Below, one piece after another: positions 57,466-64,000 of a stretch of 64,000 nt of DNA (position 1 is the stretch's first letter; each line of letters begins with the position of its first letter). Both the position numbers and the translations under genes were made by a program. A model generated the notes under the pieces. That model saw nothing but the letters and a program-made list of their open reading frames with translations. It ran no database searches and was not told the DNA's origin. This DNA comes from JABWBH01 sp964526695 (GTDB taxonomy: Bacteria; Planctomycetota; Phycisphaerae; UBA1845), in the NCBI GenBank assembly GCA_964526695.1, contig CAZGJA010000051.1, forward strand, positions 1-64,000. Reading direction: 5' to 3'.

Positions 57466-60400
57466 ATGGCCAAACAACTCAACAAGAATCTCGTTGCGCT
57501 TCTGACCGGCATGGTGTGTTTAAGCGCGGTGGCGGCGGCGCTGCTGTGGGTGCGGAATGTCCGCCCGCAGGATCCGACGCCGTTCGTGAAGCTCGCCGAG
57601 CAGGCGGCGCAGCGCGGAGACCGGCGGCGGGCGATCGCGTTGTACGGGCGGGCCGCGGGCATCAGCCAGAATGCCGCGCACCTCGCCCTCGCCGGCGACC
57701 TATGGCTCGAGGAAGGCAACGTCCCGCTGGCGCGCGCGACGTGGGAGGCCGGAAAGACGATGGACCCGCGCAGCGTCGCCCCGCGCGAGCGGCTGGTCCA
57801 CTTCCTGATTGACTTCGCGGAACTGGCCGGCTCGGCGTCCGCGTGGCAGGCGGTTTCGCAGGAAGCGCAGGGTCTGCTCGAGGTGCAGGCGGACAGCGCG
57901 CTGGGTCACTACGGGCTGGGGCTGTCGCTGTGCGAGGATCCTTCGCACAAGAAGGAGAGCCACGAAGCCGCGGTGGCCGCTCTGCGCGAGGCCGTGCGGA
58001 TCGCGCCGCTGCAGCTTGAGTGCACGGAGGCGCTGGCGACGACGCTGGAGCGTGCCGATCACGCGGCCGAAGCGGAGGCAGCGCTGCGGGAACTTGCCGG
58101 CCGGCTGACGCAGCCCTCGCTCGACGCTACGAAGGTACGCTGCTCGCTGGGCGCATTGCTCGCGCGAGCCGGGAAACTCGCGGAGGCCAAGCCGGTCTTT
58201 GAGGAGGCTCTGACTTTTGCGGCCGGCAGCGCCGAAGCGCAAGCGATCGCGCGCCTTCACCAGGGGCGATATCAACTCAGCCTCGCGGACTCGACGGCAA
58301 CGGACAAGGGGTCCGCCGCATGGAAGGCATCGATGGAGCAGGCGCGCGGCGATCTTGAGGAAGCCAACCGCCTGGACCCCGGCGGCTTCGAGGCTTTCCT
58401 GGAACTGGGTCGGTTATGCCTGCGGCTGGAGCAGTTTGACGACGCGCTTCGCGTGGCGAGCGAACGGCTCACGCGCGGATTCCCCGGCACGGGGTTGAAG
58501 GAGTTTCGGCGCAAGGCGCAAATCTACGAGCTGACGATGCTCGCCGCGGACGCGTGCGCCGCCGCCGCGCGACAGGAGGGGCTGGCCTCCGCGGAGCGTG
58601 ACAAGCGGCTTTCCGAGGCGATGTCGTGGGTCGCCAAAGCGCAGGCGGAGTGGGCGGAAGGACCGCGAGCCTTGGCGTTGGAGGGCGAGATTCTGCTGCT
58701 TGCGGGCAAGGAGCGTGATGCGCTGGATCGCTTGACGCGGGCGGATCGGGGCTACGCCGAGCGGGATCGAATCGACTGGCGGGTGAAGACGCTGCTGGCG
58801 CGGCTGCACCTGGCGTTTAACGAATCCGGCACGGCGCTGGCGCTGCTGGAGCGCGTGGGGGAGCTGGCCCAGCGGCAGCGGCCGGACGACGCCGCGCTGT
58901 GGTCCACGTATGCCGATGCGCTGATGCGGAACGATCGCGCCGCCGACGCGCTCGCGATGGCGGATCGCGCGCTGAAGCTGCGGGCCGAGGATGCGGTGGC
59001 CCTGCGTGTGAAGGTCGAAGCGCTCACGCGGCTGGGGCGCGGCGCCGAGGTGGAGAGCATCGTCGGGGAACTGGATCCGTCCGGCAGCGCGGCGACGCTG
59101 GTGAAGTCCCGACTGCTGGCGGCGCAGGACGACTTCGCGGGGGCGCTGGCGGTGCTCGTGGAGGCGCTGAACAAGGATCCGGTCCTGCCGGCGCTGCTGC
59201 GCGAGGCCGTGATCCTCGCCCCGCGCGTGAGTCAGGAGGCGGACGTTCGCCGGCTCGTGGAGCAGGCCTGCGCGCGTGCGGGCGACAACGTCGAACTCAA
59301 GCGGCTGTCGATTGCGACGAACCCGTCGCTAACGCTCGAGCAGCGCGAGGCGGAGATTCTGGCGCTGATCGACTCGGATCCGGATCCGTTGTCGAAGGCG
59401 CTGCGGCGCGTCGGCGTGTTCGCGGCGAAGGCGGACCATGCGAAAGTCCTGGCGGCGATCGCCGAAGCGGAGGCGGCGCTGAACGCCTCGTCACCGGCTC
59501 GATCCGAGGCGCAGCAGCGTCAGACGATGCAGTTCCTCATGCGGCACAAGCTGTTTGCGGCGGCCGGCTTGAAGAACTGGCCTGCGGCGGAGGGGTCGGT
59601 CGCCGTCGCCGCCAAGCTGGACCTCGACGGGGCTGGCGGCAAGCTGTTCGCGGGCGAGCTGCATCTGCATCGGCAGGAGTTGGAGCAGGCGATGAGCGTC
59701 CTGAAGGAGGTCGTCGATGCGCAGCCGACGAACGCCTTTGCTCTCTCGCTGCTGGCCGGCTGCTGCGAGGAGCTTGCCCGGCTGTCCGATGCCAGGGCGT
59801 TTTTCCAGCGGGCGGTGGACGCCAACCCGAACTACGCGGCGGCGCAGCGAGGGCTGGCCGGCGTGGCGTATCAGCTCGGCGATGAAGCAACGTACGCCCG
59901 GGCGCTGACGCAGTGCCAGCGGCTGATTCCCAAAGACGAGTGGGTCGCGCAGCACCTCCTGCTGCGCGCCGATGAGCAGGAGCCGGAGCAGGCGCTGGCG
60001 CGAAGAAAGAAACTGCTCGCGGAGAAGGGCGACGACGTGGACAACCTGCTCCAGGCCGCGCGGCTCTGCCAGCGACTGCGCAAGCTTGACGAGGCGGATG
60101 AGTTGTTCAGCCGGGCGCTGAAGGTCGCGCCGGACCATCAGGAGGTCGTGTTCAAGGCGGCGGATCATTACCGCGGCACGCAACGCGTGGACGACGGCGA
60201 GCGCGTGGTCCGCGCATACATCGAGCGGCAGACGGATGCCGCGGCGCGGGCCAAGGCGATGCTGACGCTTGCGGCGTTCTATCTGCGCTGCGGGCGGACG
60301 GCGGACGAGGAGAAAGTCCTGCTGGAGGCCGCCGCGACGCGCGAGACCTTCGACACCTGCCTGAGCCTCGGGGATTTTTACCTGATGCAGGTCGATCGCC

Positions 60401-62013
60401 CGGTCGAGGCCGCGCCGTGGTATGACAAGGCAGTGGCACTGGCAAAGGCGGAGAAGCACCCGCGCCGCGTCGAGGCGGCGGTTCGACGGATCACCTGCGC
60501 GGTGCACCCGCGCGTGCACGACATCGCCGCCGCGACCGCCATCCTCGAGCGCGAGCGCGCCGAATCGCCCAAGCTGCCCGAGTGGATCTACTGGTCGGCG
60601 CAGATCGCCACGCTGGAAGGGCGCGTGGACGACGCGCTAAAGCTGCTGGACGAGTACGTGCAGGCCCGCCCGGACGACCCCGCGGGCTTGTTCGCTCGTG
60701 CGCAGCAGAACATGGCCCGCGGCGCGGGGTCGGCGGCGATCGCCGATCTCGAGCAGCTCAAAGCGAGAAGCCCCGGCGCGCTGGACCTGCGGCCCCGCAT
60801 GTTGCTGGCGTTTGCGTATGAAGGCACGCAGCGCAAGTACGCGGCGCTGCGCGAGCTGGAGGCGCTGCTCGACGAGTTCCCGCAGTCGCAGCTCGCGGCG
60901 CAGGAGCTGGTGTCCGCGTATGTGCGCTCGGATCGCCTCGCCGACGCGGAGCGTGTGCTGACGGCGCAGATCAATCGAACGTCCGATGCGCGCGGGGCCG
61001 CGTGGCTTAAGCTCCGCGCGGACCTGGCGCGGCGCGGCGGCAACCATGCCAAGGCGCTCGACGACGACATTCATGCGGCCGAGTTGCTTGAGCATCCTGC
61101 GGAGGACGTGGCGCGCGTGCTGCAGGGGTTTCAGCGACTGGGACGCTTTTCGGACGGGGTCAAGTATTTCGAGACTTACTTGGAAGAGGGCAAGGCGCCG
61201 GCGACGCTTCGCGCCGTTTACGCCCAGTTGCTCGTGTCGCTCAAGCAGCCCGACGCGGCCGCGGCGCAGTTCGCCGTCGCCATGACGTCGGCGCTGTCGG
61301 AAGGATATGGCGCGGTGCTGCGCGTGGGGCGCGCGGCGGCGCAGGTGCAGACCAGCCGTGAGGCGCGGGCTGCGTTCTTCGAAGCGCTGACGAGGGCGTC
61401 CGCCGCGCCGCGGGTGGTTGGGTTGTTCGAGTGCGCGTTTGACGAGGTGGCGGGGGAGTGGGTCGCGGCGACGCAGCACATGGAGCAGCTTATCTCCTCC
61501 GAGCCTGACGCGGCGGTGCGGCTGACGCTGCTGCGCGCGCGAGGCATGGTCTGCCATCTGCACGGCGGGACCGCGGAAGCGATCAAGACGTATCAGCGCA
61601 TCGTCGAGGCCGATCCGCAGGACGTCATCAGCCTCAACAACCTTGCCAACCTCCTGCTCGGCGAGGGCGGAGATCTGAAGCAGGCGGAGGCCTACGCCCG
61701 ACGCGCGACGGCCGCCGCCGTGGAGGACGCCCTTCGCGCGGAGACGCACGACACGCTCGGCTGGATCCTCGTTCAACAGGCGCGTGGCGCAGAGGCCGTG
61801 AAGGAACTGAATCTTGCGATCCGGCTCGTCCCGGACAAGGCAGTATTCCAATACCACATGGGCGAGGCGCATCGAACGGGCGGGCGCTTCGACTTGGCGG
61901 ACCACGTGCTCGCCGGGGCGCTGGTGATGGCGGAGCGGGATGGTGACAAGGCGCTGGCAGCGCGGGTGCGGGAGTCAATCGAGCGGGTGAACAAGAAGGA
62001 CGCCGGTCGATAA
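57466..62013 (+). CDS. Giant membrane-anchored TPR protein
   Basis: The 1515-aa protein has one N-terminal membrane helix (LVALLTGMVCLSAVAAALLW, residues 9-28) and is then TPR-like to the end. Examples of 34-residue repeats are AEAEAALRELAGRL, RLSDARAFFQRAVDANPNYA and SLNNLANLLLGEGGDLKQAE. It resembles the large TPR (PrsT-like) proteins of PEP-CTERM/exosortase and exopolysaccharide systems, and its position after the EpsI-like gene supports this by context. It would face the periplasm. No lipobox is present. It is the longest gene in the window. Confidence 0.82.
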   Translation: MAKQLNKNLVALLTGMVCLSAVAAALLWVRNVRPQDPTPFVKLAEQAAQRGDRRRAIALYGRAAGISQNAAHLALAGDLWLEEGNVPLARATWEAGKTMDPRSVAPRERLVHFLIDFAELAGSASAWQAVSQEAQGLLEVQADSALGHYGLGLSLCEDPSHKKESHEAAVAALREAVRIAPLQLECTEALATTLERADHAAEAEAALRELAGRLTQPSLDATKVRCSLGALLARAGKLAEAKPVFEEALTFAAGSAEAQAIARLHQGRYQLSLADSTATDKGSAAWKASMEQARGDLEEANRLDPGGFEAFLELGRLCLRLEQFDDALRVASERLTRGFPGTGLKEFRRKAQIYELTMLAADACAAAARQEGLASAERDKRLSEAMSWVAKAQAEWAEGPRALALEGEILLLAGKERDALDRLTRADRGYAERDRIDWRVKTLLARLHLAFNESGTALALLERVGELAQRQRPDDAALWSTYADALMRNDRAADALAMADRALKLRAEDAVALRVKVEALTRLGRGAEVESIVGELDPSGSAATLVKSRLLAAQDDFAGALAVLVEALNKDPVLPALLREAVILAPRVSQEADVRRLVEQACARAGDNVELKRLSIATNPSLTLEQREAEILALIDSDPDPLSKALRRVGVFAAKADHAKVLAAIAEAEAALNASSPARSEAQQRQTMQFLMRHKLFAAAGLKNWPAAEGSVAVAAKLDLDGAGGKLFAGELHLHRQELEQAMSVLKEVVDAQPTNAFALSLLAGCCEELARLSDARAFFQRAVDANPNYAAAQRGLAGVAYQLGDEATYARALTQCQRLIPKDEWVAQHLLLRADEQEPEQALARRKKLLAEKGDDVDNLLQAARLCQRLRKLDEADELFSRALKVAPDHQEVVFKAADHYRGTQRVDDGERVVRAYIERQTDAAARAKAMLTLAAFYLRCGRTADEEKVLLEAAATRETFDTCLSLGDFYLMQVDRPVEAAPWYDKAVALAKAEKHPRRVEAAVRRITCAVHPRVHDIAAATAILERERAESPKLPEWIYWSAQIATLEGRVDDALKLLDEYVQARPDDPAGLFARAQQNMARGAGSAAIADLEQLKARSPGALDLRPRMLLAFAYEGTQRKYAALRELEALLDEFPQSQLAAQELVSAYVRSDRLADAERVLTAQINRTSDARGAAWLKLRADLARRGGNHAKALDDDIHAAELLEHPAEDVARVLQGFQRLGRFSDGVKYFETYLEEGKAPATLRAVYAQLLVSLKQPDAAAAQFAVAMTSALSEGYGAVLRVGRAAAQVQTSREARAAFFEALTRASAAPRVVGLFECAFDEVAGEWVAATQHMEQLISSEPDAAVRLTLLRARGMVCHLHGGTAEAIKTYQRIVEADPQDVISLNNLANLLLGEGGDLKQAEAYARRATAAAVEDALRAETHDTLGWILVQQARGAEAVKELNLAIRLVPDKAVFQYHMGEAHRTGGRFDLADHVLAGALVMAERDGDKALAARVRESIERVNKKDAGR

Positions 62014-62185
62014 TCCGCGTGTGACTCGCACTCGCGCGGGCACAAGCCCGACTGGGTCGAGTGTCGGTATCGATTGTCTGGGGCGGGCATCCGGGTCGGG
62101 TGTGCGCGCCGGGTGAGTGCGTCGGGTGGCACGGGTCTGCAGCAGCAGCCCCGTGGCGCGCCCAAGGGAACGCTTATTCGTAACC

Positions 62186-62220
62186 GCCACGGCCTGGCGA
62201 GTACGCCAGACCGTGCCACC
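62186..62220. repeat. CTGGCGAGTACGCCAG repeat
   Basis: GCCACGGCCTGGCGAGTACG followed by CCAGACCGTGCCACC is identical to the repeats at 38229-38263. Nothing else is recognised in 62014-62292. Confidence 0.8.
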
Positions 62221-62292
62221 CCGCTACGCCGCCTCGCAGGCGAGCTTCGTCTCAGTGGGGCATTTGCCCCCTCGGTCCTTCAAAGAAACCCC

Positions 62293-62322
62293 TTGTCATT
62301 CAGGCGCCCTCACTGGTAAACT
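62293..62322 (+). promoter_or_regulatory. Sigma70-type promoter for the TlpA-like gene
   Basis: TTGTCA and TAAACT are spaced by 18 nt, with a predicted leader of about 85 nt before the ATG at 62414. Confidence 0.55.
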
Positions 62323-62413
62323 AGGAAGTTTGAGGAAAGTCTGCGCGGGGTTCCGTGGCCGATGCGCGCGGGGGACGCGGTCTTTGCTCATCTCAATCCG
62401 AAAGGACTACGCC

Positions 62414-63355
62414 ATGAAGCCGGTAAGTGGAGCCATGCTCATGCTCGTGATGTGCGGTTGGATCGCGTCGCCCGTGATGGCGGGCAAGGTCGGCGATCCG
62501 GCGGCGCCGCTGTCGGTCACCAAGTGGGTCAAAGGCGAGCCGGTGGATCTCGCGGCCTGCAAGGGGAAGAATGTCGTCGTGGTGGAGTTCTGGGCCACGT
62601 GGTGCGGACCCTGCATCGCCGCCATGCCCCACCTGACGGAACTTCAGAAGAAGTACGAAAAGGACGGCCTGATCGTGATCGGCGTGACTTCGCCGGACCC
62701 CAACAACGCGCTCGAGACGGTCGAGAGCTTTGTGAAGGAGAAGGGCGACGGCATGGGCTACCGCGTGGCGTTCGACGGCGACATGAAGACCGACGCCGCC
62801 TACATGAAGGCGTTCGGCAAGGGCGGCATCCCTCAGTCCTACGTCATCGACCGCGCGGGCAACATCGCGTGGGAAGGCCACCCGATGGAGCTCGACAAGG
62901 TGCTCGAAGAGCAGATGATCCTCGGCGCCAAGTACGACCCCGCCACCTACAAAAAGGTCGTGCAGATCCGCGAGCTGAAATCCAAGTACTTCGCCCTGGC
63001 TGTCAGCCCCTCCAACAAAGGTACGGTGCGGGCGCTGGGCAAGCAGGTGATTCAGCAAGGGGCGGCCGTGCCGGACATGCTGACCGAGTTCGCTTCGGAG
63101 ATTCTCGACAAGAAGGATCTGAAGGTCCGCGAGCTGGACCAGGCCGTCGAGGCGTCGCGCAAGGCGGTAGAGGCCACGAAGGGTCAGGACGCCGCGGCGC
63201 TGGCGGTCCATGCGCAGGCGCTGTTCGCCACCGACAAGGTCGCCGAAGCCGTCGAGCATCAGAAGAAGGCGCTGGCGGCCTGCAAGGATGAGGCGCTGAA
63301 GGCGAAGCTGACGCAGGGCTTGCAGACGTATCAGGTCGCGCAGGGAGGGAAGTAG
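62414..63355 (+). CDS. TlpA-like exported thioredoxin with helical C-terminus
   Basis: This 313-aa protein has a signal peptide (residues 1-22, ASPVMAG), a TlpA/AhpC-type thioredoxin domain (residues 24-160) with FWATWCGPCIAAMPHLTELQ (WCGPC) and cis-Pro GGIPQSYVIDRAG, followed by a helical region (residues 170-313) with TPR-like KAAEAVEHQKKALAACKDEA-type repeats. It probably reduces or isomerises disulfides of exported proteins. Its relative at 44352-45176 has WCGWC instead. AAGGA precedes the ATG at 62414; the longer frame upstream lacks a signal. Confidence 0.88.
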   Translation: MKPVSGAMLMLVMCGWIASPVMAGKVGDPAAPLSVTKWVKGEPVDLAACKGKNVVVVEFWATWCGPCIAAMPHLTELQKKYEKDGLIVIGVTSPDPNNALETVESFVKEKGDGMGYRVAFDGDMKTDAAYMKAFGKGGIPQSYVIDRAGNIAWEGHPMELDKVLEEQMILGAKYDPATYKKVVQIRELKSKYFALAVSPSNKGTVRALGKQVIQQGAAVPDMLTEFASEILDKKDLKVRELDQAVEASRKAVEATKGQDAAALAVHAQALFATDKVAEAVEHQKKALAACKDEALKAKLTQGLQTYQVAQGGK

Positions 63356-63390
63356 CCGGGGCGTCGGTGGGTGCTGGCGGGGATGGGGGC

Positions 63391-63418
63391 GATTTCGGAT
63401 TTCGGATTTCGGTTTTCG
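63391..63418. repeat. Heptamer tract (GATTTCG x4)
   Basis: Four consecutive heptamers GATTTCG GATTTCG GATTTCG GTTTTCG (the last degenerate) lie downstream of the TlpA-like gene. It is the same type of short tandem repeat as at 19929-19991. Confidence 0.8.
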
Positions 63419-63490
63419 GCGGCGTCGGAGTGGCGAACTATGCGCTCCGCGTCGAGATTGGATTGTCGCGTACGCGAGAAGGATCGAACT

Positions 63491-63514
63491 GGATTCCCGC
63501 CTGCGCGGGAATGA
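63491..63514. repeat. CATTCCCGC-family hairpin
   Basis: GGATTCCCGCCTGCGCGGGA followed by ATGAC is the right arm of the CATTCCCGC family. It is a single half-element here. The remaining 63356-63650 has no gene apart from the heptamer tract. Confidence 0.7.
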
Positions 63515-63650
63515 CGGGGTTTTTGCCTTTCAACTCGGCCCGATAGCTCGTGCCGGGCTGGAACGGCTGGAGGAGGCGGGGACAAATCAGGTGGATTCGG
63601 CGGGGGGTGCTTGCGCGTCGAGGGCGGCGCCCGCCGATAAGTGATGCAGC

Positions 63651-64000
63651 ATGGAACACGGGATCACGGCAACGTACCCCGATTCCGCCCCTTCATCCTC
63701 GCGTGGTCCCCGGGCGCATCCGCTCGTCGGGGCCAGGCGTCGGCTTCCGCGCGCGCGCCGCGGGTTCACCCTGATCGAGCTGCTGGTGGTCGTGGCGATC
63801 ATCGCGCTGCTCCTGTCCATCCTGATGAGTTCGCTGTCGCGGGTGCGGGCCTCGGCGCGGCATTTCGTGTGTCAGAACAACCTGCGGACGGTGGCGTTCG
63901 ACTTCACCTTGTTTGCCGACGACCCGGTGGACAGCGGCGCCGGACGCAAGGAGGGCGGCGGCGGCGGGCGCTTCAGGCTGGAGACGTTTCAGGAGAAGGT
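63651..64000 (+). CDS. Prepilin-type protein, 3' end beyond the window
   Basis: From the ATG at 63651 the frame stays open to the window end (116 codons visible). It has a long basic leader (residues 1-36), then the prepilin cleavage site RRG-FTLIE and the hydrophobic helix LLVVVAIIALLLSILMSSL, which is typical of planctomycete DUF1559-like or pseudopilin proteins. After it come RVRASARHFVCQNNLRTV and a glycine-rich stretch (KEGGGGG). The leader of 36 residues is longer than usual; another start may exist downstream. The fold and final length cannot be given because the gene is cut. Confidence 0.8.
   Translation, partial: MEHGITATYPDSAPSSSRGPRAHPLVGARRRLPRARRGFTLIELLVVVAIIALLLSILMSSLSRVRASARHFVCQNNLRTVAFDFTLFADDPVDSGAGRKEGGGGGRFRLETFQEK

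Noticed and set aside
62329..62413. GAGGAAAGTC sequence, as in RNase P RNA
   Set aside because: Only about 85 nt lie before the next gene, too short for an RNase P RNA, and no other conserved part is visible.

Overview
The window looks like part of a chromosome of a high-GC bacterium of the phylum Planctomycetota (inference; the class cannot be fixed from the sequence alone). Supporting signs are a prepilin-type leader followed by IELLVVVAIIALLLSILM, a membrane protein ending in a CVSCGYDLRG / CSECG zinc ribbon, an RHS protein with an embedded dockerin-like calcium loop, an EpsI-type exosortase-associated protein beside a giant TPR protein, several secreted beta-propeller proteins, and intergenic regions dense with small palindromic repeats.

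Layout. 0.1-3.3 kb: a two-gene unit for secreted proteins (DUF4198-like protein, then a BNR/sortilin-like propeller) with a readable sigma70-type promoter. 3.7-15.3 kb: one co-directional type IV pilus / type II secretion assembly cluster (pseudopilin, PilM, PilN-, PilO- and PilP/GspC-like proteins, secretin, TPR lipoprotein, STAS protein, PilB/GspE and PilT ATPases, PilC/GspF). A two-domain GT2-GT4 glycosyltransferase is translationally coupled to its end. 18-24 kb: an aldehyde dehydrogenase, a wrecked Gfo/Idh/MocA oxidoreductase joined to an IS630 fragment, a secreted M28 peptidase and sucD without sucC. 24-29 kb: an IS21 element with damaged ORFs and the remains of an RHS gene with a neighbouring zinc-ribbon membrane protein. 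29-40.5 kb: RtcB, a TadG-like VWA protein, a Sel1-repeat protein, an orphan OmpR-type regulator, a MazF-type toxin with a DUF104-like antitoxin, MoaA, a CPBP protease, Hsp20 and YceH. 40.7-43.9 kb: hisG-hisD-hisB. 44-51 kb: a thioredoxin-like TPR protein, a 7Fe ferredoxin, tRNA-Arg(CCG), an FHA-GAF histidine kinase, and the rpmE-prfA pair. 51-57 kb: secreted proteins, a NeuD-type acetyltransferase and the EpsI-like protein. 57-64 kb: a 1515-aa TPR protein, a TlpA-like thioredoxin, and a prepilin-type protein cut by the window end.

How it works together. The pilus/secretion cluster contains an inner-membrane platform, two ATPases, a secretin and a pseudopilin, so it could build a pilus or export some of the many signal-peptide proteins nearby. 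Three secreted proteins of different fold (BNR propeller, M28 peptidase and an unknown) end in the same type of cysteine-bearing C-terminal region of about 75-82 residues. This is the most interesting protein-level signal and may be an undescribed sorting or anchoring domain.

The second theme is repeats. At least five intergenic repeat families recur: a MITE-like element with TA...TA ends, heptanucleotide tracts, a CATTCCCGC hairpin family, a GAGCCGCG family, and a CTGGCGAGTACGCCAG palindrome. Several reach into genes: one MITE end supplies a stop codon, a heptamer tract forms the end of hisD, and a GAGCCGCG-type repeat lies in frame inside the glycosyltransferase.
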